Positions 14,542 through 23,231 of a stretch of 27,997 nt of DNA are shown here, piece after piece; the stretch's first letter is position 1; every line of letters begins with the position of its first letter. The translations under genes were made by a program, and so were the position numbers. Origin of the DNA: a virus. Location: positions 1-27,997 of the IMG/VR virus record IMGVR_UViG_3300010413_001137. The stretch is one strand, 5' to 3'. The notes beneath the pieces are model-generated. The model saw nothing but the letters and a program-made list of their open reading frames with translations. It had not been told where the DNA came from and did no database searches.

Positions 14542-14931
14542 CTAATAAACAAATTGCCCCCTACATACCATAGGTAGATCGAACTGGTCTTTCAGGAAGC
14601 GTCCTACATCAAAGGCATTAAACTCCTTACACGAAGTAAGCAGCACCCTGACGCGTTGTTCAGGCTCTCCCTTTCTATTTGTGTAACTATAGGAGTTACC
14701 CATAATCCCAGATTCGTGAAGCATCACAAAAACTTCGGTGATGCTATGGTAAACTAAAGTCCCTTCCCCGCCTTTGCCTTTCACTGGAAAATCCCGTACA
14801 ACCGGGTCCTCAAAAACCGTCATTCCCACGTAGGCTACAGTATCAAGGAGGACTTCCTTTAGCCGCTCGCCAGTGACCCAACCGTCGAAGCACCAGCCCG
14901 CTACGTATTCGCGTTCGCCAAGGTTCATCAT
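14542..14931 (-). CDS. Hypothetical protein with faint AdoMet-decarboxylase-like pattern
   Basis: A 129-aa soluble protein starting MMNLGEREYVAGW. The motif order resembles bacterial AdoMet decarboxylase (SpeD/SpeH): YVAGWCFDGWV then a helix, VGMTVFEDPVVRDFP, a glycine segment, a strand TLVYHSITEVFVMLHES where the family has ...ESHLTIHTWPE, and LLTSCKEFNAFDVGRFL where it has FTCG....P..AL.YL. The Cys matches, but the Ser-His pair that makes the pyruvoyl group is not in register, so it would be inactive or only a fold relative. An extra 20-residue insertion precedes the last block. This is a by-eye suggestion with low confidence; the CDS itself is well supported by context. Confidence 0.55.
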   Translation of the reverse strand: MMNLGEREYVAGWCFDGWVTGERLKEVLLDTVAYVGMTVFEDPVVRDFPVKGKGGEGTLVYHSITEVFVMLHESGIMGNSYSYTNRKGEPEQRVRVLLTSCKEFNAFDVGRFLKDQFDLPMVCRGQFVY

Positions 14932-14949
14932 TTCTCATACCTAATCTCC

Positions 14950-15348
14950 TCATTCTTCTAAGTTAAGACGTAAAAGAGTATCAAGCACTGGAGCAGGTGG
15001 AGTAGGCAAGTCAGACAATTTGCGTTTCCTCACGGCCATAATAAGAGTTCGAACGTATACTCTCCACTGCTCTCTGAAAGCCAAGAACTCAGGGTGAGTG
15101 AATTGACGACCTAAAGCTTCCAACATCACTAGGCTAAGAATATCATCTTTAACACGTTGTCTGATATCGGCTAAAGCTGAGCTACTGCGGTGTCTGTAAA
15201 ATCTTCCTTGCTTGTTACAGCACCAGTCTATTGGCCTTTGCTGGATTCTAGGGAGGATGTCGTCGGGTATTTGGACGCAACTCTCATCAACGGCTGTATC
15301 TAAAATCTCGCGTACTCTTCCACCTGATATCCTAGCAAACTTACCCAT
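14950..15348 (-). CDS. Fibre-associated hypothetical protein (possible chaperone)
   Basis: A 132-aa protein whose ATG overlaps the stop of the glycine-rich fibre gene (TAATG at 15348). It starts MGKFARISGGRVREILDT, a small beta-hairpin start also seen in phage proteins lying just behind fibre genes, then CCNKQGRFYRHRSSSALA and a long helical C-terminal half rich in Arg (LAFREQWRVYVRTLIMAVRKRK) ending PTPPAPVLDTLLRL. Position directly behind the adhesin suggests a fibre assembly or capping role, as for tail fibre chaperones. No recognisable domain confirms it. Confidence 0.5.
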   Translation of the reverse strand: MGKFARISGGRVREILDTAVDESCVQIPDDILPRIQQRPIDWCCNKQGRFYRHRSSSALADIRQRVKDDILSLVMLEALGRQFTHPEFLAFREQWRVYVRTLIMAVRKRKLSDLPTPPAPVLDTLLRLNLEE

Positions 15349-16382
15349 TAGTATGCCACCTTTATATAGCCATCAGCTCCGTTTCCGCCGCTCTGTTGAG
15401 TCGAACCTCCTCCACCTCCACCGCTGCCATACCCAGTACCGGGATTTCCATTGTTCCCTGTCGTTCCACCACTTCCTCCGAGCCCCATAGCACACCCAGC
15501 ATTGCCGCCGTCACCACCTGTTGTCACCCCCGCAGCACTCTCTCCCTCTTCTCCTGACGAACTAGCAAGCTTATAGGTATTCGGAGCAGTGGCCGCACCA
15601 CCGGCTCCACCGTAGTTACTACCACCGTAACTTTCACCTCCGTATCCACCAGTAGCAGATACTAACGAAGAAAACTTTGAGGCGGTACCATTTGACCCCT
15701 CGTCCATTCCTTCTCCGTGGGTGCCTCCAGTTCCAACTACAATAGTGTAACTCACACCCTTAGTCAACTCAACGACAGCAGTACAGCACTCTGCTCCGCC
15801 TCCACCTCCACCTCCATCTACATTATCTCCACCAGCTCCTCCTCCCCCTCCGCCTACAAGCGTAACTAAGTGGGGAGCAGTCTTCTTCGCTGTAAAGGTA
15901 TAAGAGCCAGCAGTCGTATAAGTCTCTACTCCAGAATCGCCTTCCTGAATACCCAAACCTCCCAAGAAGCGTAGATCTGTAATGTTGTCTCCCCACATAG
16001 TTGTGGCGTTAGCAGGTACATATATACCCGCAATAGGATAAAAGCCAGTCGTCAAAGTGGGGTACGCCGGTGAAGCCGCCGCTGTTCCGGTTTTCGCTTG
16101 GACTGTGCCAGCGTCATTCATCTCAATAACGTCTTTTCGAGGATTAGTAGGATTAGCCGCGGTTATGCTTACGCTTGTCGGGTTAACAGCCGAAAGCGTT
16201 CTAGCTCCAGTATTAAAGATGTATCCGCCATTTACATAGACTTTCATTGACGGAATAGTCATAGGCTCCACGAGAAACCAAGTAGCATAACGCTCTATGA
16301 CAGCGAAACAGTTTTCTATATTAATCTGGTAGCTCGTACCATCTTGTGTTGTCCTATCCGGTAAATTCCAAATTCCACCCAT
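15348..16382 (-). CDS. Glycine-rich tail fibre / adhesin, copy 2
   Basis: A 344-aa protein. Residues 1-150 form a non-repetitive N-terminal part (MGGIWNLPDRTTQDGTSYQI; PSMKVYVNGGYIFNTGA; DNITDLRFLGG) probably attaching to the tail. From about residue 155, TTAGSYTFTA leads into LVTLVGGGGGGAGG and then about 170 residues with repeated GG and GGGG blocks, the phage glycine-rich domain type that may pack as polyglycine helices and tip receptor contacts. The N-terminal part also appears in shortened form in the larger fibre upstream (DLTDLRCL versus ITDLRFL). ATG 16382 has AGGAGA upstream. Probably the receptor-contacting element; the ligand is unknown. Confidence 0.75.
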   Translation of the reverse strand: MGGIWNLPDRTTQDGTSYQINIENCFAVIERYATWFLVEPMTIPSMKVYVNGGYIFNTGARTLSAVNPTSVSITAANPTNPRKDVIEMNDAGTVQAKTGTAAASPAYPTLTTGFYPIAGIYVPANATTMWGDNITDLRFLGGLGIQEGDSGVETYTTAGSYTFTAKKTAPHLVTLVGGGGGGAGGDNVDGGGGGGGAECCTAVVELTKGVSYTIVVGTGGTHGEGMDEGSNGTASKFSSLVSATGGYGGESYGGSNYGGAGGAATAPNTYKLASSSGEEGESAAGVTTGGDGGNAGCAMGLGGSGGTTGNNGNPGTGYGSGGGGGGSTQQSGGNGADGYIKVAY

Positions 16383-16391
16383 ACTTATCTC

Positions 16392-17981
16392 CTATCTAAT
16401 CCAACAGACACCTGCCCAGCCTGTTGCCCCATTATAACCCCCATCACCCGGAGCGCCCCCAGAACCCCCTCCTCCATACTCAGAGCCAGCCGAAGCAGAA
16501 CCGCCAGTCCCGAACCCGGCACCCGCATTTCCCCCCTTCCCCTTCAAACCGACATCTCCAGCGTTTCCGTTAATCCCCGCAGAATACATGACCAACGTTG
16601 TCATAGGGGACGATACGAGGTTATTGAGAACGTCACCAGTGCCTCCATACGCTCCGTAACTGATCCCGCCTCTTCCGCCCCACGCGTATAGAGTAACTCT
16701 ACTTGATCCCGACCCAGAGTGACGCAGAAAAGAAGTAGTACCCCCATCTGAACCATCGCTGTTAGCGGAACCTTTTGAACCGCCTGCACCTAGGGTAACG
16801 TCATAAATATCGTTTTCAGACAATTGAACCAAGTAGGAATAGAGTGGGGACCCACCTCCGCCACCCCCTCCAGTTGCCGTACCAATACTAGTTCCGCCAG
16901 CCCCTCCACCACCACCTCCGACTAACCGAACGAGATACCACCCATCCTGAGGTACTGTAAAAGAGCCGGTTGATGTGAAGTTCTGATAACTCGCGGAGGA
17001 GAAAATAGGCTGTCCGACTTTATCAAGACAACGTAGATCGGTGAGATCCTCTCCAGATTGTGCGAACTGGTTAGAACTCATTCTCAACCTCGCTAGCGGT
17101 ACTACTGCGCCCCCCTCAGAAGCGGCTGGCACGTCTGGCAAATCTGGCTCGTCAGGATACTGGGAAGTTTCCCCTTCTACAAACCCAGCCGCCCCAGTCT
17201 CTTGATTTAAGTATACCATGTGATACGCCCAACCTTTGCGGGGCCAACTTGTGAAGTTGTCGAGAGTAGTAAAAACATGCTGAGTTCCTGTAGACATGAT
17301 TGTACGAGAGCTTTCGTCGTACCACATCCCAGAAGCAACAGTAACGTAAAACCAAGTTGGATATTGTCTGGCGGTCACGTTAAAGTCACTTGCTCTGACT
17401 AGACTCTTGAAACGTTCGTCTATGGTATCTTTTGTTATATTGTTCCCTGAATCTTGTAGAGTATGAAAGGCAGTCCCAACATCGCCCTTATTCTTTCCCA
17501 AACAGAGTAGAAAGTAGGCTCCCCGTGTGGCTGTTTGGGGCGTGAATACGCAATACTTGAGCGCCCATTGGTTAACAGTCCACGATGAAAATAGAGAAGA
17601 GGTCTTATAGCCGAACTCAGGTGCATATACCTGTAGCTGCACTTGTTTCGTGGCGGATGACGATCTAAGGTAACACAACCAAATGTATGTTTGGTTAGCC
17701 TTCAATCTGATTCTGTTACCAAAGAAATCCGAGTACTGATATAGGAAAATATCGTCAATTGCCGCTCCTCCACCAGTAACACTAATCGTAGCTGTCCCCC
17801 AAAAGGTATTCCCCGAGAACCCAGAAGTTCTATAGTCACTCAGAGACGCTGTTCCTGCCGAAACAACAAGACTCCAAGGCTTAATAGACGGTTGCTTAAA
17901 AGCAGCGTTGCACAACGGATTGTAATGTGTTGCCAATGTGCCGCACTTCATGTAGGGGTTAACCCATATTTCTGAACTCAC
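16392..17981 (-). CDS. Glycine-rich tail fibre / adhesin, copy 1
   Basis: A 529-aa protein from GTG 17981. The first 190 residues look like a beta-sandwich carbohydrate-binding-type module (TATISVTGGGAAIDDIFLYQ; RLKANQTYIWLCYLRSS; QVQLQVYAPEF). Residues 200-330 form a linker with GEDLTDLRCLDKVG, and from about residue 335 NFTSTGSFTVPQDGWYLVRL leads into a glycine-rich region with many GG and GGGGG runs and the end TGWAGVCWIR. Its TAG stop overlaps the ribosome-binding site of the downstream paralogue and is in frame with it. Binding of a surface glycan is a reasonable expectation for the N-terminal module, but is inference. Confidence 0.75.
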   Translation of the reverse strand: MSSEIWVNPYMKCGTLATHYNPLCNAAFKQPSIKPWSLVVSAGTASLSDYRTSGFSGNTFWGTATISVTGGGAAIDDIFLYQYSDFFGNRIRLKANQTYIWLCYLRSSSATKQVQLQVYAPEFGYKTSSLFSSWTVNQWALKYCVFTPQTATRGAYFLLCLGKNKGDVGTAFHTLQDSGNNITKDTIDERFKSLVRASDFNVTARQYPTWFYVTVASGMWYDESSRTIMSTGTQHVFTTLDNFTSWPRKGWAYHMVYLNQETGAAGFVEGETSQYPDEPDLPDVPAASEGGAVVPLARLRMSSNQFAQSGEDLTDLRCLDKVGQPIFSSASYQNFTSTGSFTVPQDGWYLVRLVGGGGGGAGGTSIGTATGGGGGGGSPLYSYLVQLSENDIYDVTLGAGGSKGSANSDGSDGGTTSFLRHSGSGSSRVTLYAWGGRGGISYGAYGGTGDVLNNLVSSPMTTLVMYSAGINGNAGDVGLKGKGGNAGAGFGTGGSASAGSEYGGGGSGGAPGDGGYNGATGWAGVCWIR

Positions 17982-18003
17982 TTAACTTACTCCCCTAGAG
18001 TTG

Positions 18004-21000
18004 TTATCCGCCAGGATAACAGCTTCCAAATCCAGTCTGTGCTACCCAGTATATTTCTCCACCCACATCAGTACCAGTCTCGTCATAGACGGTAAACTTA
18101 CAGCTCACAGCGCTCACACTTGTTACCTTGACTGAAAAACCGTCTCCACCTATCACTTGGGCGACGATATTTGGAAAATATCCAATATTCTGTCCGTATT
18201 TTATAGTAGTTCCACCTACAGCGATAGTGTCAGTTCCGGTGCACACAACTGGCTGCATATCAATAGCGTATGTCACATTCCTGAGTACTGCCGCAAACAG
18301 CCCGCCAGACTGGGCTTCCGGTAAGTCGACCCTACATCTGAATTTGTAGGCTTTAACTGACCCATCGCCAACTCTGCTAGACTGTCCTTCTGTCCATTCG
18401 GACGGCTCAGATTCAGTGGATAACCATGCCTTAGTGTAAAACGTAGGTTCCCAAGAACCATAGAAACCATCATTCTCTTCCTTCCACCAAGGAACATAGC
18501 CGTCAGCCTGTATCCAGATACGCGCGTTAGCGACCTGAGCAGAACCAGGTATCCAAGTCTCGTAATATTGTGGAGTAGCTGGACTAGAACAATAGTATTC
18601 AAAAACGCTTAGATCATCGTAATCATCCGCGTCCATGTTGTTCTTAGCTCTGTAAATATTCTTGGAATAGTCGTAAATTAAATTGTATGGATTGGACTCA
18701 GCACCAGCCTCATGTTCCTCACAATCGAACCTATGCCCAGAGATCGAGTACTGAGTTCCATCAGGATACGACCCAGCGAAGAGTTGCCAGATTGGGATAA
18801 ATGTTTCTACAACTCTAACACTGTAGACAGCCGCGGCATTTTCAGACTCGTTTCCAGATAGGTCTATGGCCTTGATAAAAAAGTCGTAATAGCCTTGGGG
18901 TAAGCTCTTGTCTGTCTTAGTCGTGCCTTTAGCAGCAGTCGTTAGCACAGTAGCGGTTTCCCAAGTGTTGAGACCAGCAGCCGAGTACTTAATCTTGTAC
19001 TCCTTCAAGTCATGGTCCGCTACTTCGCTCCACTTCAGCACTACGATCCCACTGTCTTGGTAAACATGAAATCCGGTGACATCCGCGGGAGGTCCTGTCT
19101 TACCCTCAACCGTATGGGTTGTGGACTCGGTCCATGTTCCCCTGTATCCGCTTGTTTTGATGTAGCGGAAACGCATTTCATATGTTGCACCATCGTCGAC
19201 TTGAGTAAAACTAATCTCGCGTTCGCTTAAAGGTGCATCTACACTTCGCCAAGCGCTGTCCTCTTCTTCGTATCGACGTATCTGTCCCTCTATCCCCCAG
19301 TATCCAGGCATGATAGGTGGAAAAGAGAATGTTACTAGTATTCGGCTTTGCCAAGACCCTTGTGCCCAATAAAGAACCGAACCATCAGAATAGATTCCCG
19401 CCACAACAGGAACCCGCCATTCTACAGGAACGCTAATCTTCGGCACGTAAGTTGGAATAGGCCCGTCAGCCGCCTCATACACAGCGTCATCATAGATTGT
19501 ACACAAGAGCGAGGCAGTCAAGTCGGGTTCAGGTTCTATTCCTAAAACTAAAAGGTCTTGTGTAACAAGTCCACTCTCACCAAATGAAAACAGATCTCCC
19601 ATTCTCGGTTCAGTCTGCTCACCTGGGTTTATCGGTGTTGTGATTTCCAGATTGTCTACTACGATCTGGGATGTCGTCGCTGGATTGGTGACCGGAATAA
19701 GCAGAGCCTCTCCATCGTACAGGCGTACCTGCACAGCATAACTAGACCCGGGCTCTACAGTAACGGGATCGTCAAAATACAGCCTGTCTGTGAATCCCAA
19801 ACCATCCGTGTCCGTTCCCTTGAGTCTACCTGAGGATAGACCGATGAGCATAACATCGTGGGAGAAAACAATCCGACTTCCACGTTCACAAGTCAGATAC
19901 TCAAAGTCTGTCTTGAAAGTAATCATTTCTCGCTGATATTCAGCGACTGCTAAGTAGTATCTGGCTAACTTATAAAGTTGATCGTAGTTCGTTACCCCTT
20001 CAAGTTTGAGCTCTTCAAACTTAGTAGCATTAGATTCGTCATATCCGTCAGCGTAAACTGTGACCTCGGTCTCTTTCCAGTCATTATCTTCGTCTATAAA
20101 AGGACACCTGAAAGCGTGAAGATCACGAATAAAAGCCTGTGTTGCCGAGAAATTCCAACTGTTTCGCGGAGTAAAGTGTTGGGCAATTATGTCACGTTTC
20201 TTGTCTATTACTACTCCGTGCTTCCCTGCTGGCATAGCTCTCGCGGCCCTTCCACAGCCAGCGACTAAATCCAAGGCATTCTCTACACTAACACTAGAGT
20301 CAAAGATTACATTACAGTAGAACTTGTTCTCTTCACAGAACTCGTGGAACTCCTGCAAATTCTCCATGTTGACTCTGGAGTCAGGAAGATAATCAGGGTT
20401 AGCATCAGGGTCAGTAAGAATATGCAAATAATGAGACGCTGGGTTTTTAGTTTTACGTCTTATCCACTGCTGAGAATCCTTATCCCAGTCCCTGATAATA
20501 CTATAAGCAATTCCGTTGAACTCATCCACTGCTCCGCTTAACTGGTCACTCGCCTTGATTCTGAGAGCTGTTAGCGCTACTCTGGTTTCCTTCACTGGAT
20601 ACTCATACTTAATAGACCTGAGAGCGCCCCAGTAGGAATCGTCAACTATATCTGTAGAATCGTGGTCGTTTGTAGTACGCTCAATACCCACACTGTATCT
20701 ACCTGGCGTTGGAACTACAAACCTGAAACCTCGCCTAATGGCGCTCATTCTAGCGGCCCTAACACTCAACTGACCTGCTGTGGAATACTCGGCGTCACCG
20801 TCTTTCTTATAGTAGATAGTGAAGTTGACAGTGACAGAGTCCTTTCCTCCATCGCTTCGGTCCACTTCATACAGACCGTTGAAGGCCAAGTCTACACTAA
20901 ACTCGTCGATATTATCCTGAGTAGTTCTGTACTGAACCCCGCCAGCTTTTGTTAGTTGAATATTCAGATCCTCTTCATAGACATCTTTGCTGTACAGAGT

Positions 21001-21867
21001 AACCCGTGTGTCTTCGGCATAGCCAGCCCTGTGTTCCCATTCGGCTCCTTGGAAGTCCTCTAATGGAGTATCGGCTATCCTAAAATCGGTAACTTCTAAC
21101 GGCCCTAGCCCCCAAGTTACCAGCATTCGCAACCATTGTTCTTCGCCAGTCCATTCTCCAGCCTGAGTTTCGCCTACAAGAGCTCTTCCAGACGCCAAGT
21201 CTTGTTTTAGTCTAGCTTCTTGGAGGGCTGTCCAGTAAGGAGATTGATAACTTGGACGAAAGGCTCTTCCTGACTCAACGTTGGACAACTCTGAGTAATA
21301 TGTAGCCGCCAAAGGAGGAACCATACGAATCTTTCCATAGACGCGAGGTACCACGCCGTATGGAACAGCCCTGTTCCTTGCTCCACTGAGGTACTTAGTC
21401 GGCGTATCCTCAGTCATCTCAGTCGCCCTTTGACCCGAACTGATTGATGGAGGTCTAACAAGGGCGGCCATAAGGAGATAGCCAACTACAGAAACAACAG
21501 CACCTGCCAACGCCCCTAATATACCGGCTATGACAGGCCCGAAACCAGCCGCGGCAGAGGTGACACCAAGTTGAGCGGCAATAGCCGCGATTCCGATGAT
21601 GATTGCAGAGATAGGTTCTCTGGGTACGACCCTAATATCTATATACGAACCTGGGGCAGGATAAAAGTACACCCAATCATCGTGATGAATCGGCTCCCCG
21701 TTTACCGCAATCCTAGCCTTCTGACGCAGATTGGCCTTAGGTTGAACTCTACATAGAATCTCATATAGGCTCACCCTAGCCTCTTCGTAGAACTCCATCC
21801 TATCCAAATTGAACGGATTAGGACAAGCTACAACTTGGATTTTGTTATCTGCCACTAAGTCCGGCAT
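18004..21867 (-). CDS. Tail tip protein, gpJ/TipJ-like central fibre
   Basis: A 1287-aa protein, the largest in the window. Residues 1-80 look like a ubiquitin-like/gpI-type module (SLYEILCRVQPKANLRQKA; VYFYPAPGSYIDIRVVP), followed at 83-137 by an Ala/Gly-rich hydrophobic stretch like the tail of lambda gpI. Residues 430-660 carry the J-type core: ALTALRIKASDQLSG, LQEFHEFCEENKFYCN, ENALDLVAGCGRAA, WKETEVTVYADGYDE. A fibronectin type III-like domain spans about 925-1012 (GPPADVTGFHVYQDSGIVVL). The C-terminal 250 residues are beta-rich. This identifies the distal tip of a siphovirus-type tail that contacts the receptor and triggers ejection. ATG overlaps the NlpC/P60 gene by 23 bases. Confidence 0.88.
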   Translation of the reverse strand: MPDLVADNKIQVVACPNPFNLDRMEFYEEARVSLYEILCRVQPKANLRQKARIAVNGEPIHHDDWVYFYPAPGSYIDIRVVPREPISAIIIGIAAIAAQLGVTSAAAGFGPVIAGILGALAGAVVSVVGYLLMAALVRPPSISSGQRATEMTEDTPTKYLSGARNRAVPYGVVPRVYGKIRMVPPLAATYYSELSNVESGRAFRPSYQSPYWTALQEARLKQDLASGRALVGETQAGEWTGEEQWLRMLVTWGLGPLEVTDFRIADTPLEDFQGAEWEHRAGYAEDTRVTLYSKDVYEEDLNIQLTKAGGVQYRTTQDNIDEFSVDLAFNGLYEVDRSDGGKDSVTVNFTIYYKKDGDAEYSTAGQLSVRAARMSAIRRGFRFVVPTPGRYSVGIERTTNDHDSTDIVDDSYWGALRSIKYEYPVKETRVALTALRIKASDQLSGAVDEFNGIAYSIIRDWDKDSQQWIRRKTKNPASHYLHILTDPDANPDYLPDSRVNMENLQEFHEFCEENKFYCNVIFDSSVSVENALDLVAGCGRAARAMPAGKHGVVIDKKRDIIAQHFTPRNSWNFSATQAFIRDLHAFRCPFIDEDNDWKETEVTVYADGYDESNATKFEELKLEGVTNYDQLYKLARYYLAVAEYQREMITFKTDFEYLTCERGSRIVFSHDVMLIGLSSGRLKGTDTDGLGFTDRLYFDDPVTVEPGSSYAVQVRLYDGEALLIPVTNPATTSQIVVDNLEITTPINPGEQTEPRMGDLFSFGESGLVTQDLLVLGIEPEPDLTASLLCTIYDDAVYEAADGPIPTYVPKISVPVEWRVPVVAGIYSDGSVLYWAQGSWQSRILVTFSFPPIMPGYWGIEGQIRRYEEEDSAWRSVDAPLSEREISFTQVDDGATYEMRFRYIKTSGYRGTWTESTTHTVEGKTGPPADVTGFHVYQDSGIVVLKWSEVADHDLKEYKIKYSAAGLNTWETATVLTTAAKGTTKTDKSLPQGYYDFFIKAIDLSGNESENAAAVYSVRVVETFIPIWQLFAGSYPDGTQYSISGHRFDCEEHEAGAESNPYNLIYDYSKNIYRAKNNMDADDYDDLSVFEYYCSSPATPQYYETWIPGSAQVANARIWIQADGYVPWWKEENDGFYGSWEPTFYTKAWLSTESEPSEWTEGQSSRVGDGSVKAYKFRCRVDLPEAQSGGLFAAVLRNVTYAIDMQPVVCTGTDTIAVGGTTIKYGQNIGYFPNIVAQVIGGDGFSVKVTSVSAVSCKFTVYDETGTDVGGEIYWVAQTGFGSCYPGG

Positions 21868-22255
21868 GTCTATAAAAGCCCTCTATCTGACGAATCCAAT
21901 TATAATGGTTGTATGGAACTATACAGGTATTCACACCCTCCATCACATGCAACATAAAACCCTTCTTAACCACTATTGCCAGATGAGCCGGTCTGATATG
22001 TATAACATCCCAAGGTTTCTCTTTTCCTGCCTCAACTTGAACCCACTGCTGAATTTGTTCTTTGAGGCGAGTATATGCCTGTTTCAAGTCTTTCGTTGCA
22101 ACTTCCTCATACGGAGAAAGGTCTATCCCTATAGTATTAAAGGCCGAGACAACAAGCCCCCAACAGTCCCATCCGATTTGTGTTCTACCGTTCTCCAGAT
22201 AAGGAACTGGAATCCGCACCGCCGCGTTAGCAAAATCTAGAATAAGCCTGTCCAT
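21845..22255 (-). CDS. NlpC/P60-family tail peptidase (gpK-like)
   Basis: A 136-aa NlpC/P60 fold peptidase: catalytic Cys31 in GWDCWGLV, His91 in PAHLAIVV, and a following polar residue region at HVMEG (His103). Order and spacing match NlpC/P60 domains, here near the minimum length. In siphovirus tails this domain is at the position of lambda gpK, directly before J, and probably locally cleaves peptidoglycan during entry. The overlap with the J-like gene and the DUF1833 gene on either side confirms the tail-tip setting. An assembly role is also possible for homologues of gpK. Confidence 0.9.
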   Translation of the reverse strand: MDRLILDFANAAVRIPVPYLENGRTQIGWDCWGLVVSAFNTIGIDLSPYEEVATKDLKQAYTRLKEQIQQWVQVEAGKEKPWDVIHIRPAHLAIVVKKGFMLHVMEGVNTCIVPYNHYNWIRQIEGFYRHAGLSGR

Positions 22256-22701
22256 TTCGCCGGATTAAACGTCTTCCCAGGAAACTGAGTCTGGGAGAAT
22301 ATCTCGAAAGTGAGTTCGAATTGTATAGTATTAGCGTCGTAGTCCATTTTACCGATAACCATTCCCGTAACCTCAAATTGCACCGTATTAGGATCAGAGG
22401 CTAGGATTACTTGCATAGTAATACTCGGAGGAGTCCTAATCCCACGAATAACTGCCACAAGTTCACGACTTATATTCTGGTGTTTAAGTGAGGCTCTAGG
22501 CGCTTCACCTTCTCTATCCTGCGGCCAAGTCAGGTCAAACTGTGAGGCTATGAACGTATCACCTTGACTGACTATATTTTCGTTGTTTCTAACAAGACGC
22601 AGATCAGATGAGAAATCCTCGTGTGAGATAGTAAGCAACTCGAGGATAACTTCATCTGTCGACTGCTTAAAAGCCTCTTGTTTAAAAGTGTTGTCAACCA
22701 T
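22237..22701 (-). CDS. DUF1833-like minor tail protein
   Basis: A 154-aa protein showing the DUF1833 pattern: LRLVRNNENIVSQGDTFIAS, FDLTWPQDREGEAPRASL, NISRELVAVIRGIRTPPSITMQVILASDPNTVQFE, a strand MVIGKMDYDANTIQFEL, and the ending FNPAKWTGLF. Genes of this family occupy the place of lambda gpL, upstream of the NlpC/P60 gene, in many siphovirus tails. Its start overlaps the preceding stop (TAATG at 22701). Likely a tail tip structural subunit connecting the distal ring to the hub. Confidence 0.8.
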   Translation of the reverse strand: MVDNTFKQEAFKQSTDEVILELLTISHEDFSSDLRLVRNNENIVSQGDTFIASQFDLTWPQDREGEAPRASLKHQNISRELVAVIRGIRTPPSITMQVILASDPNTVQFEVTGMVIGKMDYDANTIQFELTFEIFSQTQFPGKTFNPAKWTGLF

Positions 22702-23222
22702 TATAGAATAGTTCCACCGCCAGCAATAGCCATCTCATAGTAAAGCATTGTAGAAACGCTATTGTTTTTTATTCTGAGTCGAGTATTTGTTGCCCAAACG
22801 TTGTAACCAGTGGCTCCCATCAAAAAGTACTCGCCTTTCGGGGGTAGTATCTTACCAGTAACCGATGGAGTTCCCATCGCCTTCCAGAAGGCAGTACACG
22901 ACACAAAAAAGTACAGATTCACTGTTGCACTATGGTTTTTGAGATAGATCCACCGCACTTTATCGAACCTTAACTTCTCATTTAGATTGTTTACAAGCGT
23001 ACCTGTATAAGCCCCATACAAATCGTGCGAAGTGTATGTATCTGTAGCTAAAGTTAGATAGTCATGGTATCCAATATTGCACTGCAAAGTTCCAGTGCCC
23101 TCTGTGAAGTACACCCAAGTGTTGTCTTTATCGTATGTATCAACAGGACTTGTTAAGGTAGCGCTTGTGGCCTTAACCATCCTATAATATCTACATACAC
23201 CCGCATGACTTTCGAACGACAT
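22701..23222 (-). CDS. Tail-tip hypothetical protein, tandem paralogue B
   Basis: A 173-aa beta-rich protein starting SFESHAGVCRYYRM, with YDKDNTWVYFTEGTGTLQCN, KLRFDKVRWIYLKNHSATVNLYFF, PPKGEYFLMGATGYN and a final AIAGGGTI. It matches its upstream neighbour almost block for block (ESHSGVRRYIK; YDKDDLWQYYTYGTGNMQCN; KLRFDTIKWFFIKNHSTANNLWIF; SIAGCGTI), so the two arose by tandem duplication. No known domain is recognised. The placement between minor-tail genes and DUF1833, and the mostly beta composition, suggest small tail-decoration or tip proteins, perhaps carbohydrate-facing. It starts 10 bases after the upstream stop. Confidence 0.65.
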   Translation of the reverse strand: MSFESHAGVCRYYRMVKATSATLTSPVDTYDKDNTWVYFTEGTGTLQCNIGYHDYLTLATDTYTSHDLYGAYTGTLVNNLNEKLRFDKVRWIYLKNHSATVNLYFFVSCTAFWKAMGTPSVTGKILPPKGEYFLMGATGYNVWATNTRLRIKNNSVSTMLYYEMAIAGGGTIL

Positions 23223-23231
23223 TACTCACTC

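Noticed and set aside
15348-17981. Glycine-run DNA as simple repeats, CRISPR or other repeat array
   Set aside because: The repeated CCTCC/CCACC-like tracts encode irregular glycine blocks of the fibres and have no constant unit or spacer.
21809-22240. Plus-strand 143-aa ORF opposite the NlpC/P60 gene
   Set aside because: It is antisense to a gene with an intact catalytic site and its Cys/His-rich product matches nothing; typical antisense shadow.
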